Notes: generated by a model from the letters alone, not told the origin. 64,000 nt of DNA from Butyricimonas synergistica DSM 23225 (GCF_000379665.1 NZ_KB903360.1:250175-314174); one strand, 5' to 3'. Positions 45,973 to 54,567 are shown, numbered from the stretch's first letter. Program-made: numbers and translations.

Positions 45973-47529
45973 ATGGGACAAGAGGATATTTTTAAAAAGC
46001 TGGTAGCGCACTGTAAAGAATACGGGTACGTGTTCCAGTCATCAGAGATATACGACGGATTGGCAGCCGTATATGATTATGGTCAATACGGGGTGGAACT
46101 GAAAAACAATATCAAAAAATACTGGTGGGATTCCATGGTACTCTTACACGAGAATGTCGTGGGGCTGGATTCCGCTATTTTCATGCACCCGACGATCTGG
46201 AAAGCATCCGGACACGTGGATGCTTTCAACGACCCGTTGATTGACAACAAGGACTCCAAGAAAAGATACCGTGCCGACGTGCTGATCGAAGACCATATCG
46301 CCAAATACGAGGAGAAAGTCGAGAAAGACGTGGCAAAGGCAAGGAAAAGATTCGGGGAGAAATTCGACGAAACGTTGTATCGTCAAACCAACCCTCAAGT
46401 ACTGGAAACAATCCGGAAAAAAGAAGAACTCACGGCTAGAATGGCAAAAGCGTTGAACGATAACGACCTGACAGAATTGCGCCAGATCATCATCGACAAC
46501 AAGATCGTTTGCCCGATCTCCGGGACTTGTAACTGGACGGAAGTACGCCAGTTCAACCTGATGTTCTCGACCGAGATGGGTTCCACTGCAGAAGGGGCAA
46601 GCAAGATTTATCTCCGCCCGGAAACAGCACAAGGCATTTTCGTGAACTTCTTGAACGTGCAAAAGACAGGACGGATGAAAGTTCCTTTCGGTATCGCCCA
46701 AATCGGTAAAGCATTCCGTAACGAGATCGTGGCACGCCAATTTATCTTCCGTATGCGCGAGTTCGAGCAAATGGAAATGCAATTCTTCGTACGCCCCGGT
46801 TCAGAACTGGACTGGTTCAAGAAATGGAAAGAGACCCGTATGAGTTGGCACCAGGCTCTCGGCTTCGGAAACGATCACTATCGTTTCCACGACCACGAGA
46901 AACTGGCTCACTACGCGAATGCCGCCACGGATATAGAGTACAAATTCCCGTTCGGTTTCAAAGAAGTGGAGGGTATCCACTCTCGTACAGACTTTGACTT
47001 GAAACGCCATCAAGAATTCTCCGGTAAAAAAATCCAATATTTTGACCCGGAACTAAACGAATCATACGTGCCTTACGTGATCGAAACGTCTATCGGTGTC
47101 GACCGTATGTTCCTGCAAATCCTTTCTGCCGCTTATCAGGAAGAAGAAATCGTGAAGGAAGACGGTTCAAAAGATTCCCGTGTCGTACTAAAATTACCGG
47201 CAGCACTGGCTCCTATCAAATTAGCTGTTATGCCGCTAGTAAAAAAAGACGGGTTACCGGAAAAAGCAGAAGAGATCATGAAATTGCTAAGACTTGATTT
47301 CAGATGCCAATACGACGAGAAAGACTCTATCGGTAAACGCTACCGTCGCCAAGATGCCATCGGTACCCCGTTCTGTATCACCATTGACCACCAAACTTTG
47401 GAAGACAATGCCGTCACAATCCGTTACCGGGATACGATGGAACAGGAGCGTGTGGCTATCGACCAATTGTATGACATTCTGAAAAAGAAAACCGACTTGC
47501 GGGAAATTCTGAAAGAAGTCAAAATATAA
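45973..47529 (+). CDS. glyS: Glycyl-tRNA synthetase, single-chain class II
   Basis: The product is 518 residues, the homodimeric type. Class II motifs are visible: RPETAQGIFVNFLNVQ, FGIAQIGKAFRNEI, QMEMQFFV and the motif-3 ETSIGVDRMFLQIL. The anticodon-binding domain closes the protein (KLAVMPLVKKDGL onwards). It charges tRNA-Gly. It is followed by a 25-bp perfect inverted repeat. Confidence 0.95.
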   Translation: MGQEDIFKKLVAHCKEYGYVFQSSEIYDGLAAVYDYGQYGVELKNNIKKYWWDSMVLLHENVVGLDSAIFMHPTIWKASGHVDAFNDPLIDNKDSKKRYRADVLIEDHIAKYEEKVEKDVAKARKRFGEKFDETLYRQTNPQVLETIRKKEELTARMAKALNDNDLTELRQIIIDNKIVCPISGTCNWTEVRQFNLMFSTEMGSTAEGASKIYLRPETAQGIFVNFLNVQKTGRMKVPFGIAQIGKAFRNEIVARQFIFRMREFEQMEMQFFVRPGSELDWFKKWKETRMSWHQALGFGNDHYRFHDHEKLAHYANAATDIEYKFPFGFKEVEGIHSRTDFDLKRHQEFSGKKIQYFDPELNESYVPYVIETSIGVDRMFLQILSAAYQEEEIVKEDGSKDSRVVLKLPAALAPIKLAVMPLVKKDGLPEKAEEIMKLLRLDFRCQYDEKDSIGKRYRRQDAIGTPFCITIDHQTLEDNAVTIRYRDTMEQERVAIDQLYDILKKKTDLREILKEVKI

Positions 47530-47532
47530 TGA

Positions 47533-47594
47533 TTCCGTGATTTCCGATTTAGTGATTGGGTGATTCTTTAATCACTAAATCGGAAATCACGGAA
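47533..47594. terminator. 25-bp perfect inverted repeat after glyS
   Basis: The arms 47533-47557 and 47570-47594 are perfectly complementary with a 12-nt loop. The stem starts 4 bp after the glyS stop. No T-run follows, so although it will fold strongly and may end or protect the transcript, it is not a canonical intrinsic terminator. Its GATTT-rich words resemble the repeats at 1401 and 45909. Confidence 0.75.
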
Positions 47595-47662
47595 TTACTT
47601 TAACCTTTACTATCCCTTCCCGTATATAGTGTTACTAAATTAACCAACTAATTTGTAGCACT

Positions 47663-48901
47663 ATGAAAAAATTGACATTGCTATTGTTGATTGCTATCTC
47701 TTGTGGATTCTACACGGGAGCACGAGCGCAAGTCAACGTGACTTCCGTGTCGGCAAAAAATGATGCGGATAACTTTTACAAAATGATGAAAGAAGCTTTT
47801 CCGCTATCCTTTAATGATCCCGCGTCCCCAAGATTCGTGTTTTTCAACAAGGATAAAAACTTCGTATTCGGTGTAGGAGGGTTTGTACAAGTGCAGGGGA
47901 TTTACGATTTTAACGGGGTTCCCAATGACAATTACTTCGAAACAAATTCTATCGCCCTGAAAGGGCATCAATCCGGCGGACGTTACGGCATTGACGTGGG
48001 GCAATCCCGCCTATTCTTCAAATTGGTAGGCGATACCGACGTGGGCAGGCTCGTGACCTACATGGAAATGGAATTCGAGGGATCGCAGAACACGCCTATC
48101 CTAAGACAGGCTTTTATTAAATTCCGGGGTTTCACGATCGGTAAAACGTGGAGTACATTCTGTGACATTTCTGCAGGACCTGCCACAATCGACGAGGAAG
48201 GACCGAGTAGCGAGGTGGCATTGCGCCAACCGCAAATCCGGTACACACGAGATTTCAACGAACACTGGCAAGCCTCTTTGGCGCTCGAGTACGTCGAACC
48301 TTCCTACACGGAAGGGGAGTTCACGGATTACATCCACCAGAGGATTCCGGACATTCCGCTCAACGTGAGATACAGCTTCAAGAACGGCAGCCATTTACAA
48401 GCCGGTGCGGTATTAAGAAACATGTATTACAAAGATGAGATCAAAGACAAAGATCAAATCGTGACAGGTTGGGGAGCCTCCCTTAGCGGTATCTGGCAAT
48501 TCACGGAAAACACCTCTTTCTGTTTTCAAGGAGTCTGTGGTAAAGGAGTTGCCAACTACATTCAAGACATATCCGGAATAGGCCTTGACCTCGTTCCCTG
48601 CGCCACGGCAGAAGGAAAATTGAAAGCCTCCCGTGCATGGGGAGCCTATGGCGGATTTTCCCACAAATGGAATGAATCACTTTCTTCCAACATCATGTAC
48701 AGCTATGCCCGGGTAGAAGACCGGCTCGGGATGCCAATCACCTCATATAAATACGCGCAATACGCCGCGGCTAACCTTTTCTGGGATTTCAGCGAATACG
48801 GTTCATGCGGTATCGAATACGTCTTCGGACGCCGCAACGATTTCAACAAAGATTACGGTAACGCCAATCGTATCAACACGATGATACAATATCGTTTCTA
48901 G
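47663..48901 (+). CDS. DcaP-like outer-membrane porin
   Basis: The product is 412 residues with signal peptide ending at ARAQ. After a short helical stretch, the barrel starts with FVFGVGGFVQVQGIYDF and continues with porin-like strands (SRLFFKLVGDTDVGRLVTYMEMEFEG, FRGFTIGKTWSTFCD) to the terminal aromatic IQYRF. This resembles the DcaP trimeric porins that take up small acids; the substrate is not known. It stands alone between two inverted repeats. Confidence 0.82.
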   Translation: MKKLTLLLLIAISCGFYTGARAQVNVTSVSAKNDADNFYKMMKEAFPLSFNDPASPRFVFFNKDKNFVFGVGGFVQVQGIYDFNGVPNDNYFETNSIALKGHQSGGRYGIDVGQSRLFFKLVGDTDVGRLVTYMEMEFEGSQNTPILRQAFIKFRGFTIGKTWSTFCDISAGPATIDEEGPSSEVALRQPQIRYTRDFNEHWQASLALEYVEPSYTEGEFTDYIHQRIPDIPLNVRYSFKNGSHLQAGAVLRNMYYKDEIKDKDQIVTGWGASLSGIWQFTENTSFCFQGVCGKGVANYIQDISGIGLDLVPCATAEGKLKASRAWGAYGGFSHKWNESLSSNIMYSYARVEDRLGMPITSYKYAQYAAANLFWDFSEYGSCGIEYVFGRRNDFNKDYGNANRINTMIQYRF

Positions 48902-48920
48902 TCTGAAAGTTACAATATTC

Positions 48921-48967
48921 ATAAAGTCCATAAAGTCATTTTCTATTCTCGACTTTATGGACTTTAT
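48921..48967. terminator. 17-bp perfect inverted repeat after the porin gene
   Basis: The arms 48921-48937 and 48951-48967 (ATAAAGTCCATAAAGTC and its complement) have a 13-nt loop. It begins 19 bp after the porin stop. There is no clean T-run. It is likely an mRNA 3' structure or terminator. Confidence 0.7.
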
Positions 48968-49022
48968 AACTTTATAGACCTATACACTTCACTGACTTTT
49001 TCATTTTATCGGTTATTTATAT

Positions 49023-49030
49023 TACTTTCG
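49023..49030 (+). promoter_or_regulatory. -7 promoter element of ribF
   Basis: TACTTTCG is one mismatch from TAnnTTTG, with TTTC 20 nt upstream in the -33 place. It is the same T-to-C variant as in the str operon promoter. It lies 26-33 bp before the ribF ATG. Confidence 0.5.
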
Positions 49031-49055
49031 CGTCAAACTATTCAATCCATCTGAA

Positions 49056-49985
49056 ATGAAGGTTCACTACGGAGTCGAAGGTATTAATATCAAGAACCCG
49101 GTTGTTACTATCGGCAGTTTTGACGGGGTGCATTTAGGGCACGCTTGTGTCATTCAACATCTCAAAGAAAAAGCAGCCAATATCGGGGGTGAATCCGCAA
49201 TTATCAGTTTCGAGCCACACCCGCGGGAGGTATTATATCCCATGGAAAAAAAGCCCGGAATCCTGACAACTCTGGAAGAAAAGATTGTTATTCTGGAACA
49301 ATACGGAGTAGACCATTTAATCATCTTGAAATTCACGGTAGAATTTTCCCAACAACCTTACCAAGACTTCGTGAAGAATATTTTAGTGGATAGAATTCAC
49401 ATCAAGGGACTTGTGGTGGGATACGACCACCGGTTCGGGAAGAACCGTGCCGGAAACTTCGAGAGCCTGCAAGAGTTATCTCAAAAGTATGGTTTCTTTC
49501 TGGAACGGGAAGTTGTATTCGAGGAAAACGACGTGAATGTCAGTTCCACGAAAATACGAAATGCCCTGGCTGTCGGGGATGTCAACACAGTAAACCGTTT
49601 CTTGGGATATCCTTATTCCATCACCGGACAGGTGGTAGACGGACGTAAATTAGGTCGGGAAATCGGTTTCCCAACGGCTAATGTACAGATCTCGGATGAA
49701 AGGAAATTACTCCCCGCGATAGGAGTCTACGCCGTGGAAGTCCTGATCGGAGATCAAATATTTCATGGTATGCTAAACATCGGCATACGCCCGACGGTAA
49801 GCAAGGAAGGCATTGTATCCTGCGAAGTCCATATCTTTGACTTCAACCAGAACATCTACAATCAAACGATCTCGATAAAATTGATTGCCAGACTCCGGGG
49901 AGAACGAAAATTTGAAGATATTAGAGAACTCCGGGAACAACTGGAAAAAGACAAGGCAGAAGTCATCAAGTTATTTCAAAGATAA
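49056..49985 (+). CDS. ribF: Bifunctional riboflavin kinase/FMN adenylyltransferase
   Basis: The product is 309 residues. The N-terminal adenylyltransferase domain has the nucleotidyl-transferase motif GSFDGVHLGHACVI and VSSTKIRNAL. The C-terminal kinase domain (about 185-305) has GREIGFPTANV and GMLNIGIRPTV. It makes FMN and FAD from riboflavin. It is convergent with the DJ-1 family gene, 17 bp away. Confidence 0.95.
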   Translation: MKVHYGVEGINIKNPVVTIGSFDGVHLGHACVIQHLKEKAANIGGESAIISFEPHPREVLYPMEKKPGILTTLEEKIVILEQYGVDHLIILKFTVEFSQQPYQDFVKNILVDRIHIKGLVVGYDHRFGKNRAGNFESLQELSQKYGFFLEREVVFEENDVNVSSTKIRNALAVGDVNTVNRFLGYPYSITGQVVDGRKLGREIGFPTANVQISDERKLLPAIGVYAVEVLIGDQIFHGMLNIGIRPTVSKEGIVSCEVHIFDFNQNIYNQTISIKLIARLRGERKFEDIRELREQLEKDKAEVIKLFQR

Positions 49986-50002
49986 ACTGCTACCCCAATC
50001 TT

Positions 50003-50602
50003 TTACATACTCGGCATCGCAACATCGTAACATCCCTGTTTATAGAAATTATACCATTCGGTAATCTTGCTCTCGGGTACAGCCCCCAAGGCAAGTATAA
50101 CCTCCCGGGCAAATTCCAAAGCTGCAGTGCCGTTGGCAGTAACGATATTCTTATCCCTCACCGCGTGTTGCATAATATATTTCTCTTCTCCCTTGTACGC
50201 ATCACCCGCCCATTGCTTCAAGTCATTCAAATCGTTACCCGTGTGGCGGACATCATTCAAGACTCCCATGGTTCCTAAAAATCCGGCAGCATCACAGATA
50301 GCACCCAAGACTTTCCCCTTGTCCAAGGCAGCCCGTACCAAAGGCATCACTTGTCGAGCCTCTTCTTTCCGCCAAGACATTCCGCCAACCAAAACCACTC
50401 CTTCAAAGTCCGTCGGAGCCGACTCGATCGTGTAATCCGGCAGGGCGGTAAAGCCCCCTATGGATCGGACTCCGTCCTTCGTCAAAGAAACTGTTTTCAC
50501 GGTATATTCTCCCTGTCCTAAAGCAACAATAAACGGAGCCAAATAAGCACCTTCCCAATCCGAGTACTTATCCAAAATAACAAACAATACAACTTTTTTC
50601 AT
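50003..50602 (-). CDS. DJ-1/PfpI family protein
   Basis: The product is about 199 residues from the ATG at 50602; the frame is open 19 codons upstream but homology-like sequence begins MKKVVLFVILDKYSDWEGAY. The nucleophile-elbow cysteine is in GAICDAAGF (Cys103), with a likely partner acid Glu17. The family includes glyoxalase/deglycase-type and chaperone proteins, and also amidotransferase-like enzymes; the precise reaction cannot be told. It lies downstream of a small zinc-ribbon gene. Confidence 0.88.
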   Translation of the reverse strand: MKKVVLFVILDKYSDWEGAYLAPFIVALGQGEYTVKTVSLTKDGVRSIGGFTALPDYTIESAPTDFEGVVLVGGMSWRKEEARQVMPLVRAALDKGKVLGAICDAAGFLGTMGVLNDVRHTGNDLNDLKQWAGDAYKGEEKYIMQHAVRDKNIVTANGTAALEFAREVILALGAVPESKITEWYNFYKQGCYDVAMPSM

Positions 50603-50638
50603 CACACACGACTTTTTATATTTATATTCCAACATACA

Positions 50639-50678
50639 ATTGACGATCCAATAATCCATGAATCATTGAATCGTCAAT
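50639..50678 (-). promoter_or_regulatory. Inverted repeat between the zinc-ribbon and DJ-1 genes
   Basis: The arms 50639-50652 and 50665-50678 (ATTGACGAT..CAAT) form a 14-bp stem with a 12-nt loop. One pair is G-U only in the minus transcript. It follows the zinc-ribbon stop and precedes the DJ-1 start. Confidence 0.6.
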
Positions 50679-50689
50679 CGCTAAATCAT

Positions 50690-50962
50690 CTAATTTTTCC
50701 ACCGTTTCAGCGTCGGGAAATATTCTTTCATCCCGGCTCTAGCCTCTTCTTTCGTGAACGGGCGATCCGCATCTTTATTGAATTCATCCAAAAATTCAAG
50801 GTTATGTTCTATCATCTCGTCCATGGTATAGTTCCTGGTAAAAGCACCGTCTTGATAACAATAAGTACAATACTCGGTATTCAAGCTACCATCCTCGTTA
50901 CTCCCGAACTGGTCGTCTGTCATCATGGGCATACCGCAACTCTGGCAAATTTTATTCTTCAT
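50690..50962 (-). CDS. Small putative zinc-ribbon protein
   Basis: The product is 90 residues. Two cysteine pairs, CQSC (6, 9) and CTYC (32, 35), would bind zinc as in the Zn_ribbon_2 family (ICQSCGMPM start). The rest is helical and charged. It is cytoplasmic, with no known enzyme activity. A perfect TAnnTTTG lies 29-36 bp upstream. Confidence 0.85.
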   Translation of the reverse strand: MKNKICQSCGMPMMTDDQFGSNEDGSLNTEYCTYCYQDGAFTRNYTMDEMIEHNLEFLDEFNKDADRPFTKEEARAGMKEYFPTLKRWKN

Positions 50963-50990
50963 AACATTTGATATTTAGATTCTAACATGA

Positions 50991-50998
50991 CAAATATA
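50991..50998 (-). promoter_or_regulatory. -7 promoter element of the zinc-ribbon/DJ-1 pair
   Basis: TATATTTG on the minus strand is an exact TAnnTTTG match. The likely leader is about 22 nt. No clear -33 box at the normal distance. Confidence 0.5.
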
Positions 50999-51110
50999 TC
51001 GATTTTCCTCCAAACAAGGATTCGATTTTCGAATGAATAATCTTTGATTTTCATATTATTTCAAGAAACTTTTCAAACATCATTTTCGTTTAACAGAAAA
51101 AATAAAAGAT

Positions 51111-52151
51111 ATGAAGAAAACATTATTTACCGCAACATTATTATTGGCAGGAATGCTGGTATCAAATATCGAGGCATGCACCCGTGTGGTATATATCGGA
51201 CAAAACGGCATGGTCGTAACCGGTAGAACCATGGACTGGAAAGAAAACCTAAAATCAAATATCTACGTATTCCCGAGAGGGATCGAGAGATCGGGAGCTG
51301 ACCAAGGAAACACCATCCACTGGAAATCGAAATACGGGAGTGTCATCACTGCCGGGTATGACATCGGGACTTCCGACGGGATGAACGAAAAAGGATTGGT
51401 CGCCAATCTTCTGTACCTAGCAGAATCCGATTATTACCGCCCGAACGATACCCGCCCCGTGCTGGGAATCAGCATCTGGACACAATACGTGCTCGATAAT
51501 TTTGCCACGGTGGACGAAGCCGTAAAGGAACTGCGCAAAGAAACCTTCCGTATCGATGCCCCGGATATGCCGAACGGAGCCAAATCCACGTTACATCTCG
51601 CCATATCGGATGCCACAGGCAATAGTGCCATTTTCGAATACATCAACGGCAATCTGATTATTCATGAAGGAAAAGATTACCAGGTGATGACGAACTCTCC
51701 CTCTTACGAACAACAGATCACGTTGAATAACTATTGGAAACAAATCGGCGGTTTGGTGATGCTGCCGGGTACCAACCGAGCCGCAGACCGATTCGTCAGG
51801 GCATCTTTTTATATCAATGCCATCCCGCAGACGGACAAACAACAAGAAGCCGTGGCTGGAGTATTTAGCGTTATTCGTAACGTATCGGTTCCCCTCGGCA
51901 TATCAACCCCAGACCAACCGAACATCTCATCCACCCGCTGGAGAACCGTTTCCGACCAAAAGAACAAAGTCTATTTCTTTGAATCCACCATAACCCCAAA
52001 CGTATTCTGGATTGACTTGAAAGGTCTGGATTTCACCGAAGGGGCTCCGGTAAAGAAATTAAACATGGCAAACGGAGAGATTTACGCGGGAAATGCAGCC
52101 AAGGATTTAGTCAATAGTCCCTCATTCAAGTTCTTATTTGAATATAATTAA
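51111..52151 (+). CDS. Choloylglycine hydrolase/penicillin V acylase family protein (Ntn hydrolase)
   Basis: The product is 346 residues. The signal peptide ends at IEA so that Cys23 becomes the N-terminal nucleophile (ACTRVVY). Other family residues are present: Arg39 and Asp42 in GRTMDW, Asn99 in GLVANLLYL, and Asn195 in MTNSPSYEQQ. This is a secreted linear-amide hydrolase; whether it prefers bile-salt amides, penicillin V or another acyl-amide cannot be told from sequence. It is monocistronic and closed by a terminator overlapping its stop codon. Confidence 0.9.
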   Translation: MKKTLFTATLLLAGMLVSNIEACTRVVYIGQNGMVVTGRTMDWKENLKSNIYVFPRGIERSGADQGNTIHWKSKYGSVITAGYDIGTSDGMNEKGLVANLLYLAESDYYRPNDTRPVLGISIWTQYVLDNFATVDEAVKELRKETFRIDAPDMPNGAKSTLHLAISDATGNSAIFEYINGNLIIHEGKDYQVMTNSPSYEQQITLNNYWKQIGGLVMLPGTNRAADRFVRASFYINAIPQTDKQQEAVAGVFSVIRNVSVPLGISTPDQPNISSTRWRTVSDQKNKVYFFESTITPNVFWIDLKGLDFTEGAPVKKLNMANGEIYAGNAAKDLVNSPSFKFLFEYN

Positions 52152-52177
52152 CAGGGGCTCCCCTGTTAATTTTTTTC
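52148..52177 (+). terminator. Terminator overlapping the stop of the choloylglycine-hydrolase-like gene
   Basis: TTAACAGGGG and CCCCTGTTAA (52148-52157 and 52160-52169) form a tight stem followed by TTTTTTT. The stop codon lies inside the left arm. It also separates this gene from the convergent MBL gene. Confidence 0.88.
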
Positions 52178-52189
52178 ACAAAAACAAAT

Positions 52190-52909
52190 TTACTGCAATT
52201 GCCGGATACGAACATCAATCTTCGTGTTTTTCAAAGTATTTTGCAAATCCTCCACGTAAGTATTCCCGTAATGATAAGGATAAAGCACCTTCGGGTTCAC
52301 CATCCGGGCAGCTTTATCAGCTTGAGTCACGGTCATCGTGTAAGGTTGATTTACCGGTAGAAAAGCGATTTCGATATCCTTTAATTTTTTTAGTTCGGGA
52401 ATATCTTCCGTATCTCCCGCAACATACACTCTCGTTCCTCCTAAAGTCAGCACGTAACCGTTATCCCGGTCTTTCGGATGATACATTTCCCTTCCGGGCG
52501 TCGTGTTATAGGCAGGTACAGCCTCCACCTTCAACCAAGAAGTCACTTGCCTCTCGTCCCCATTCTTCATGACCTCACCCTTTCCCAATTTCTCTTGTGC
52601 AGAAGCATTGATCACGATTTTGGTATCTTTCTTTTCCACGTCGGCAATCGCTTTCGGGTCCAAATGATCGGCGTGCTCGTGAGTAATCAATATAACATCC
52701 GCCTTGGGCAACTTGCTATAATCCGCGTAATCGGACACCGGATCAATATAAACGATCTTTCCGTCGAACTCAAACATCAAACTACTATGCTTAATAAAAG
52801 TAATCTTCAACGTTTTCCCGTCTTTCGTCACGAATGAATCGGACTCGAATTTCTGTGCCATACCTGTCATCCCTGCAACCATTAAAAGAATCGTGATTAT
52901 TGTTTTCAT
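52190..52909 (-). CDS. Secreted MBL-fold metallo-hydrolase
   Basis: The product is about 239 residues from the ATG at 52909. The signal peptide ends near GMAQ. Metal ligands HEHADH (77-82) and a later GDTED histidine/aspartate region mark the metallo-beta-lactamase fold; the pattern YVAGDTEDIPELKKL resembles UPF0173/L-ascorbate-lactonase-like members. The substrate is unknown. It has its own promoter and a hairpin at the very start of its mRNA. Confidence 0.85.
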   Translation of the reverse strand: MKTIITILLMVAGMTGMAQKFESDSFVTKDGKTLKITFIKHSSLMFEFDGKIVYIDPVSDYADYSKLPKADVILITHEHADHLDPKAIADVEKKDTKIVINASAQEKLGKGEVMKNGDERQVTSWLKVEAVPAYNTTPGREMYHPKDRDNGYVLTLGGTRVYVAGDTEDIPELKKLKDIEIAFLPVNQPYTMTVTQADKAARMVNPKVLYPYHYGNTYVEDLQNTLKNTKIDVRIRQLQ

Positions 52910-52937
52910 ATCATTCAAGTTAGTTGTAAAACACTAA

Positions 52938-52964
52938 CCCGTTTGCCGGATTTACGGCAACGGG
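52938..52964 (-). promoter_or_regulatory. 5' mRNA hairpin of the MBL gene
   Basis: CCCGTT/GCCG pairs with CGGC/AACGGG (10 bp, one bulged base, 6-nt loop). It lies at the predicted transcript start, so the mRNA would begin with a stem, which may protect its 5' end. Confidence 0.6.
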
Positions 52965-52969
52965 ACACT

Positions 52970-52977
52970 CAAAGTTA
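52970..52977 (-). promoter_or_regulatory. -7 promoter element of the MBL gene
   Basis: TAACTTTG on the minus strand is an exact TAnnTTTG match 61-68 bp before the ATG; a GTTG lies 22 nt further upstream. Confidence 0.6.
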
Positions 52978-52996
52978 TATATTATTTCTCAACGAA

Positions 52997-53959
52997 TCAC
53001 AACGAGGCTACTAATTCTCGCTGTCTTTTAAAAAAATGAATCCGTTGCAAATCACCGCTCTCGGATATTAACGTTGAAAATCTTTTCAACGAAAGAATCC
53101 AATTCTTCACGCTTTCGAAAGTCTTGTCGTCCAAAGAAGCTATCCCGTTCAACGTGAAAGCCTTTATCAGACTGAGACTGCATTTTTGCGTGTGGATATA
53201 CGTGTACGTCGTATCGAAATTGATATTGGAAATATAAAAATGTATCCTATTCCCGTTCTCGAACTTTCCCTTCGCCGCCAAGCGTTCCAGGTAATTCAAC
53301 AGATGGAATAATTCCTCCTTCAATTCCTGTACGTCATCCCGGGAGATTAAATTGACACTGGCGAAATACTTGATATCGTTAATCAGGTAAATAAAAAGCA
53401 TATTATCCAGTATATAGCAAGTATCTTTCACCCGGCGGGCTTCCATTACCAACGATTGTTGTATGCGCACCAAACGTTCTTCCGGCACGATCTCGTGCAA
53501 GGCTTTCACTGAATCCAGACCATCCCGCTGGGCTTTCCACTTGAACAAATAAAACCGCGAAAGAAATTTATAATTCTGGTAAAGAGGTTGCGGAAGAATA
53601 TTTGCGGACGAGGCACACTCGGAATAAGTATCCGCATCAATACTCCGGAACACGTCCACGTAATTTTCCATCATCAGAAAATCGATTTCCAACGGGTTAA
53701 AAAATTCCGTCAACTTCAACTGGAAAGGTCTGCTTTTTTGGGATACGGATTCTAAAAGACCATCCACCGAAAAATTCATCTCTTTCGAGATCATTGCAGT
53801 TTCCAACAACGTGAAAGGCACATCTCCCCGTAGCCGACGATATATCGCTTCCTTGCCGATACACAATATATTTCCTAAAACATTCGCCAAATTTTCCTCT
53901 TGAGGTACCTTCGCACGTATGGCATTCAATAAGTTATCATGTAAAACTTCTTGTTTCAT
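52997..53959 (-). CDS. HTH-type regulator of unknown target
   Basis: The product is 320 residues. Residues about 20-72 read as a Cro/CI-like helix-turn-helix (LANVLGNILCIGKEAIYRRLRGDVPF) with the segment ETAMISKEMNFSVDGLL. The remaining 240 residues are helical, with no recognised sensor domain. Bacteroidetes have several regulators of this build next to metabolic genes, but no target can be named. It is divergent from cstA across 640 bp. Confidence 0.7.
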   Translation of the reverse strand: MKQEVLHDNLLNAIRAKVPQEENLANVLGNILCIGKEAIYRRLRGDVPFTLLETAMISKEMNFSVDGLLESVSQKSRPFQLKLTEFFNPLEIDFLMMENYVDVFRSIDADTYSECASSANILPQPLYQNYKFLSRFYLFKWKAQRDGLDSVKALHEIVPEERLVRIQQSLVMEARRVKDTCYILDNMLFIYLINDIKYFASVNLISRDDVQELKEELFHLLNYLERLAAKGKFENGNRIHFYISNINFDTTYTYIHTQKCSLSLIKAFTLNGIASLDDKTFESVKNWILSLKRFSTLISESGDLQRIHFFKRQRELVASL

Positions 53960-54316
53960 ATCTTCCCTTGCCGTTATTTAATACTCCTGTAAACAATACT
54001 TTTTTGCCGATAACATACCCCCTTCGATTACCCGACAAGATACGATATTTTCAAAATAAACCAAAAAACATTTTACATATCATTATCCGATTTTATCACA
54101 TCGCATTTTCTCGGTCACAACCGGATGATCGCGAAAATCACCGATTTCCAGTAAACATCGACCTAAAAAACTTTCATTTCAAAAAAAGAGGATTCGACGA
54201 ATCAAGTAAAGATATATTTTCAAAAATAAAAACACACCCTTGATAATCCTTTTCTTTTAGAACGGACACGGGCAAAAATCCTCGCTCATTTCTATCGAAA
54301 TTAAGAAATTGCGCTA

Positions 54317-54324
54317 TAAATTTG
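54317..54324 (+). promoter_or_regulatory. -7 promoter element of the structured intergenic RNA
   Basis: TAAATTTG on the plus strand is an exact TAnnTTTG match. Transcription would start near 54331. The preceding part of the intergenic region, 53960-54316, is AT-rich with a 91-codon open frame that I do not consider a gene. Confidence 0.5.
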
Positions 54325-54330
54325 TTTCAT

Positions 54331-54522
54331 AACAAATAGGTCACAAGACGAAAGAATTTACATAAATGATTATTAAGCATCACATCACCAATGGCCACAT
54401 CCAATTCCACATCCAGAAGTAATCCGTAGAGCGGATTATTCATTATCGTGTCCCAGGCCAGGCGACCAGCTCTAGCACACCTCTACTACCTTCAAAGCCA
54501 GACTGGTCGCCATTTCTTTTTC
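54331..54522 (+). ncRNA. Candidate structured RNA upstream of cstA
   Basis: The segment is richer in G+C than its flanks. It contains a 7-bp hairpin (54420-54426 with 54432-54438), a direct repeat CCACATCCA (54395-54403, 54407-54415) and a closing hairpin with a 9-bp stem GGCGACCAG/CTGGTCGCC (54461-54469, 54503-54511) followed by ATTTCTTTT, which looks like an intrinsic terminator. An exact promoter box precedes it and a separate one for cstA follows. The inner part of the last stem has one pair that is G-U only on the minus strand, so strand is not certain. Length about 190 nt; the family is not recognised. Confidence 0.5.
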
Positions 54523-54567
54523 ACTATTTTTTTCATCCAAATTGAAAACAATTAAAACACATTTTTA

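Noticed and set aside
53968-54243. 91-codon open frame on the plus strand upstream of cstA
   Set aside because: Low-complexity AT-rich composition, no recognisable motif, no promoter box or conserved spacing; likely chance.
54327-54443. 38-codon open frame on the minus strand (MNNPLYGLLLDVELD...)
   Set aside because: It overlaps the structured RNA candidate and has no supporting start signal; kept only as an alternative in the findings.
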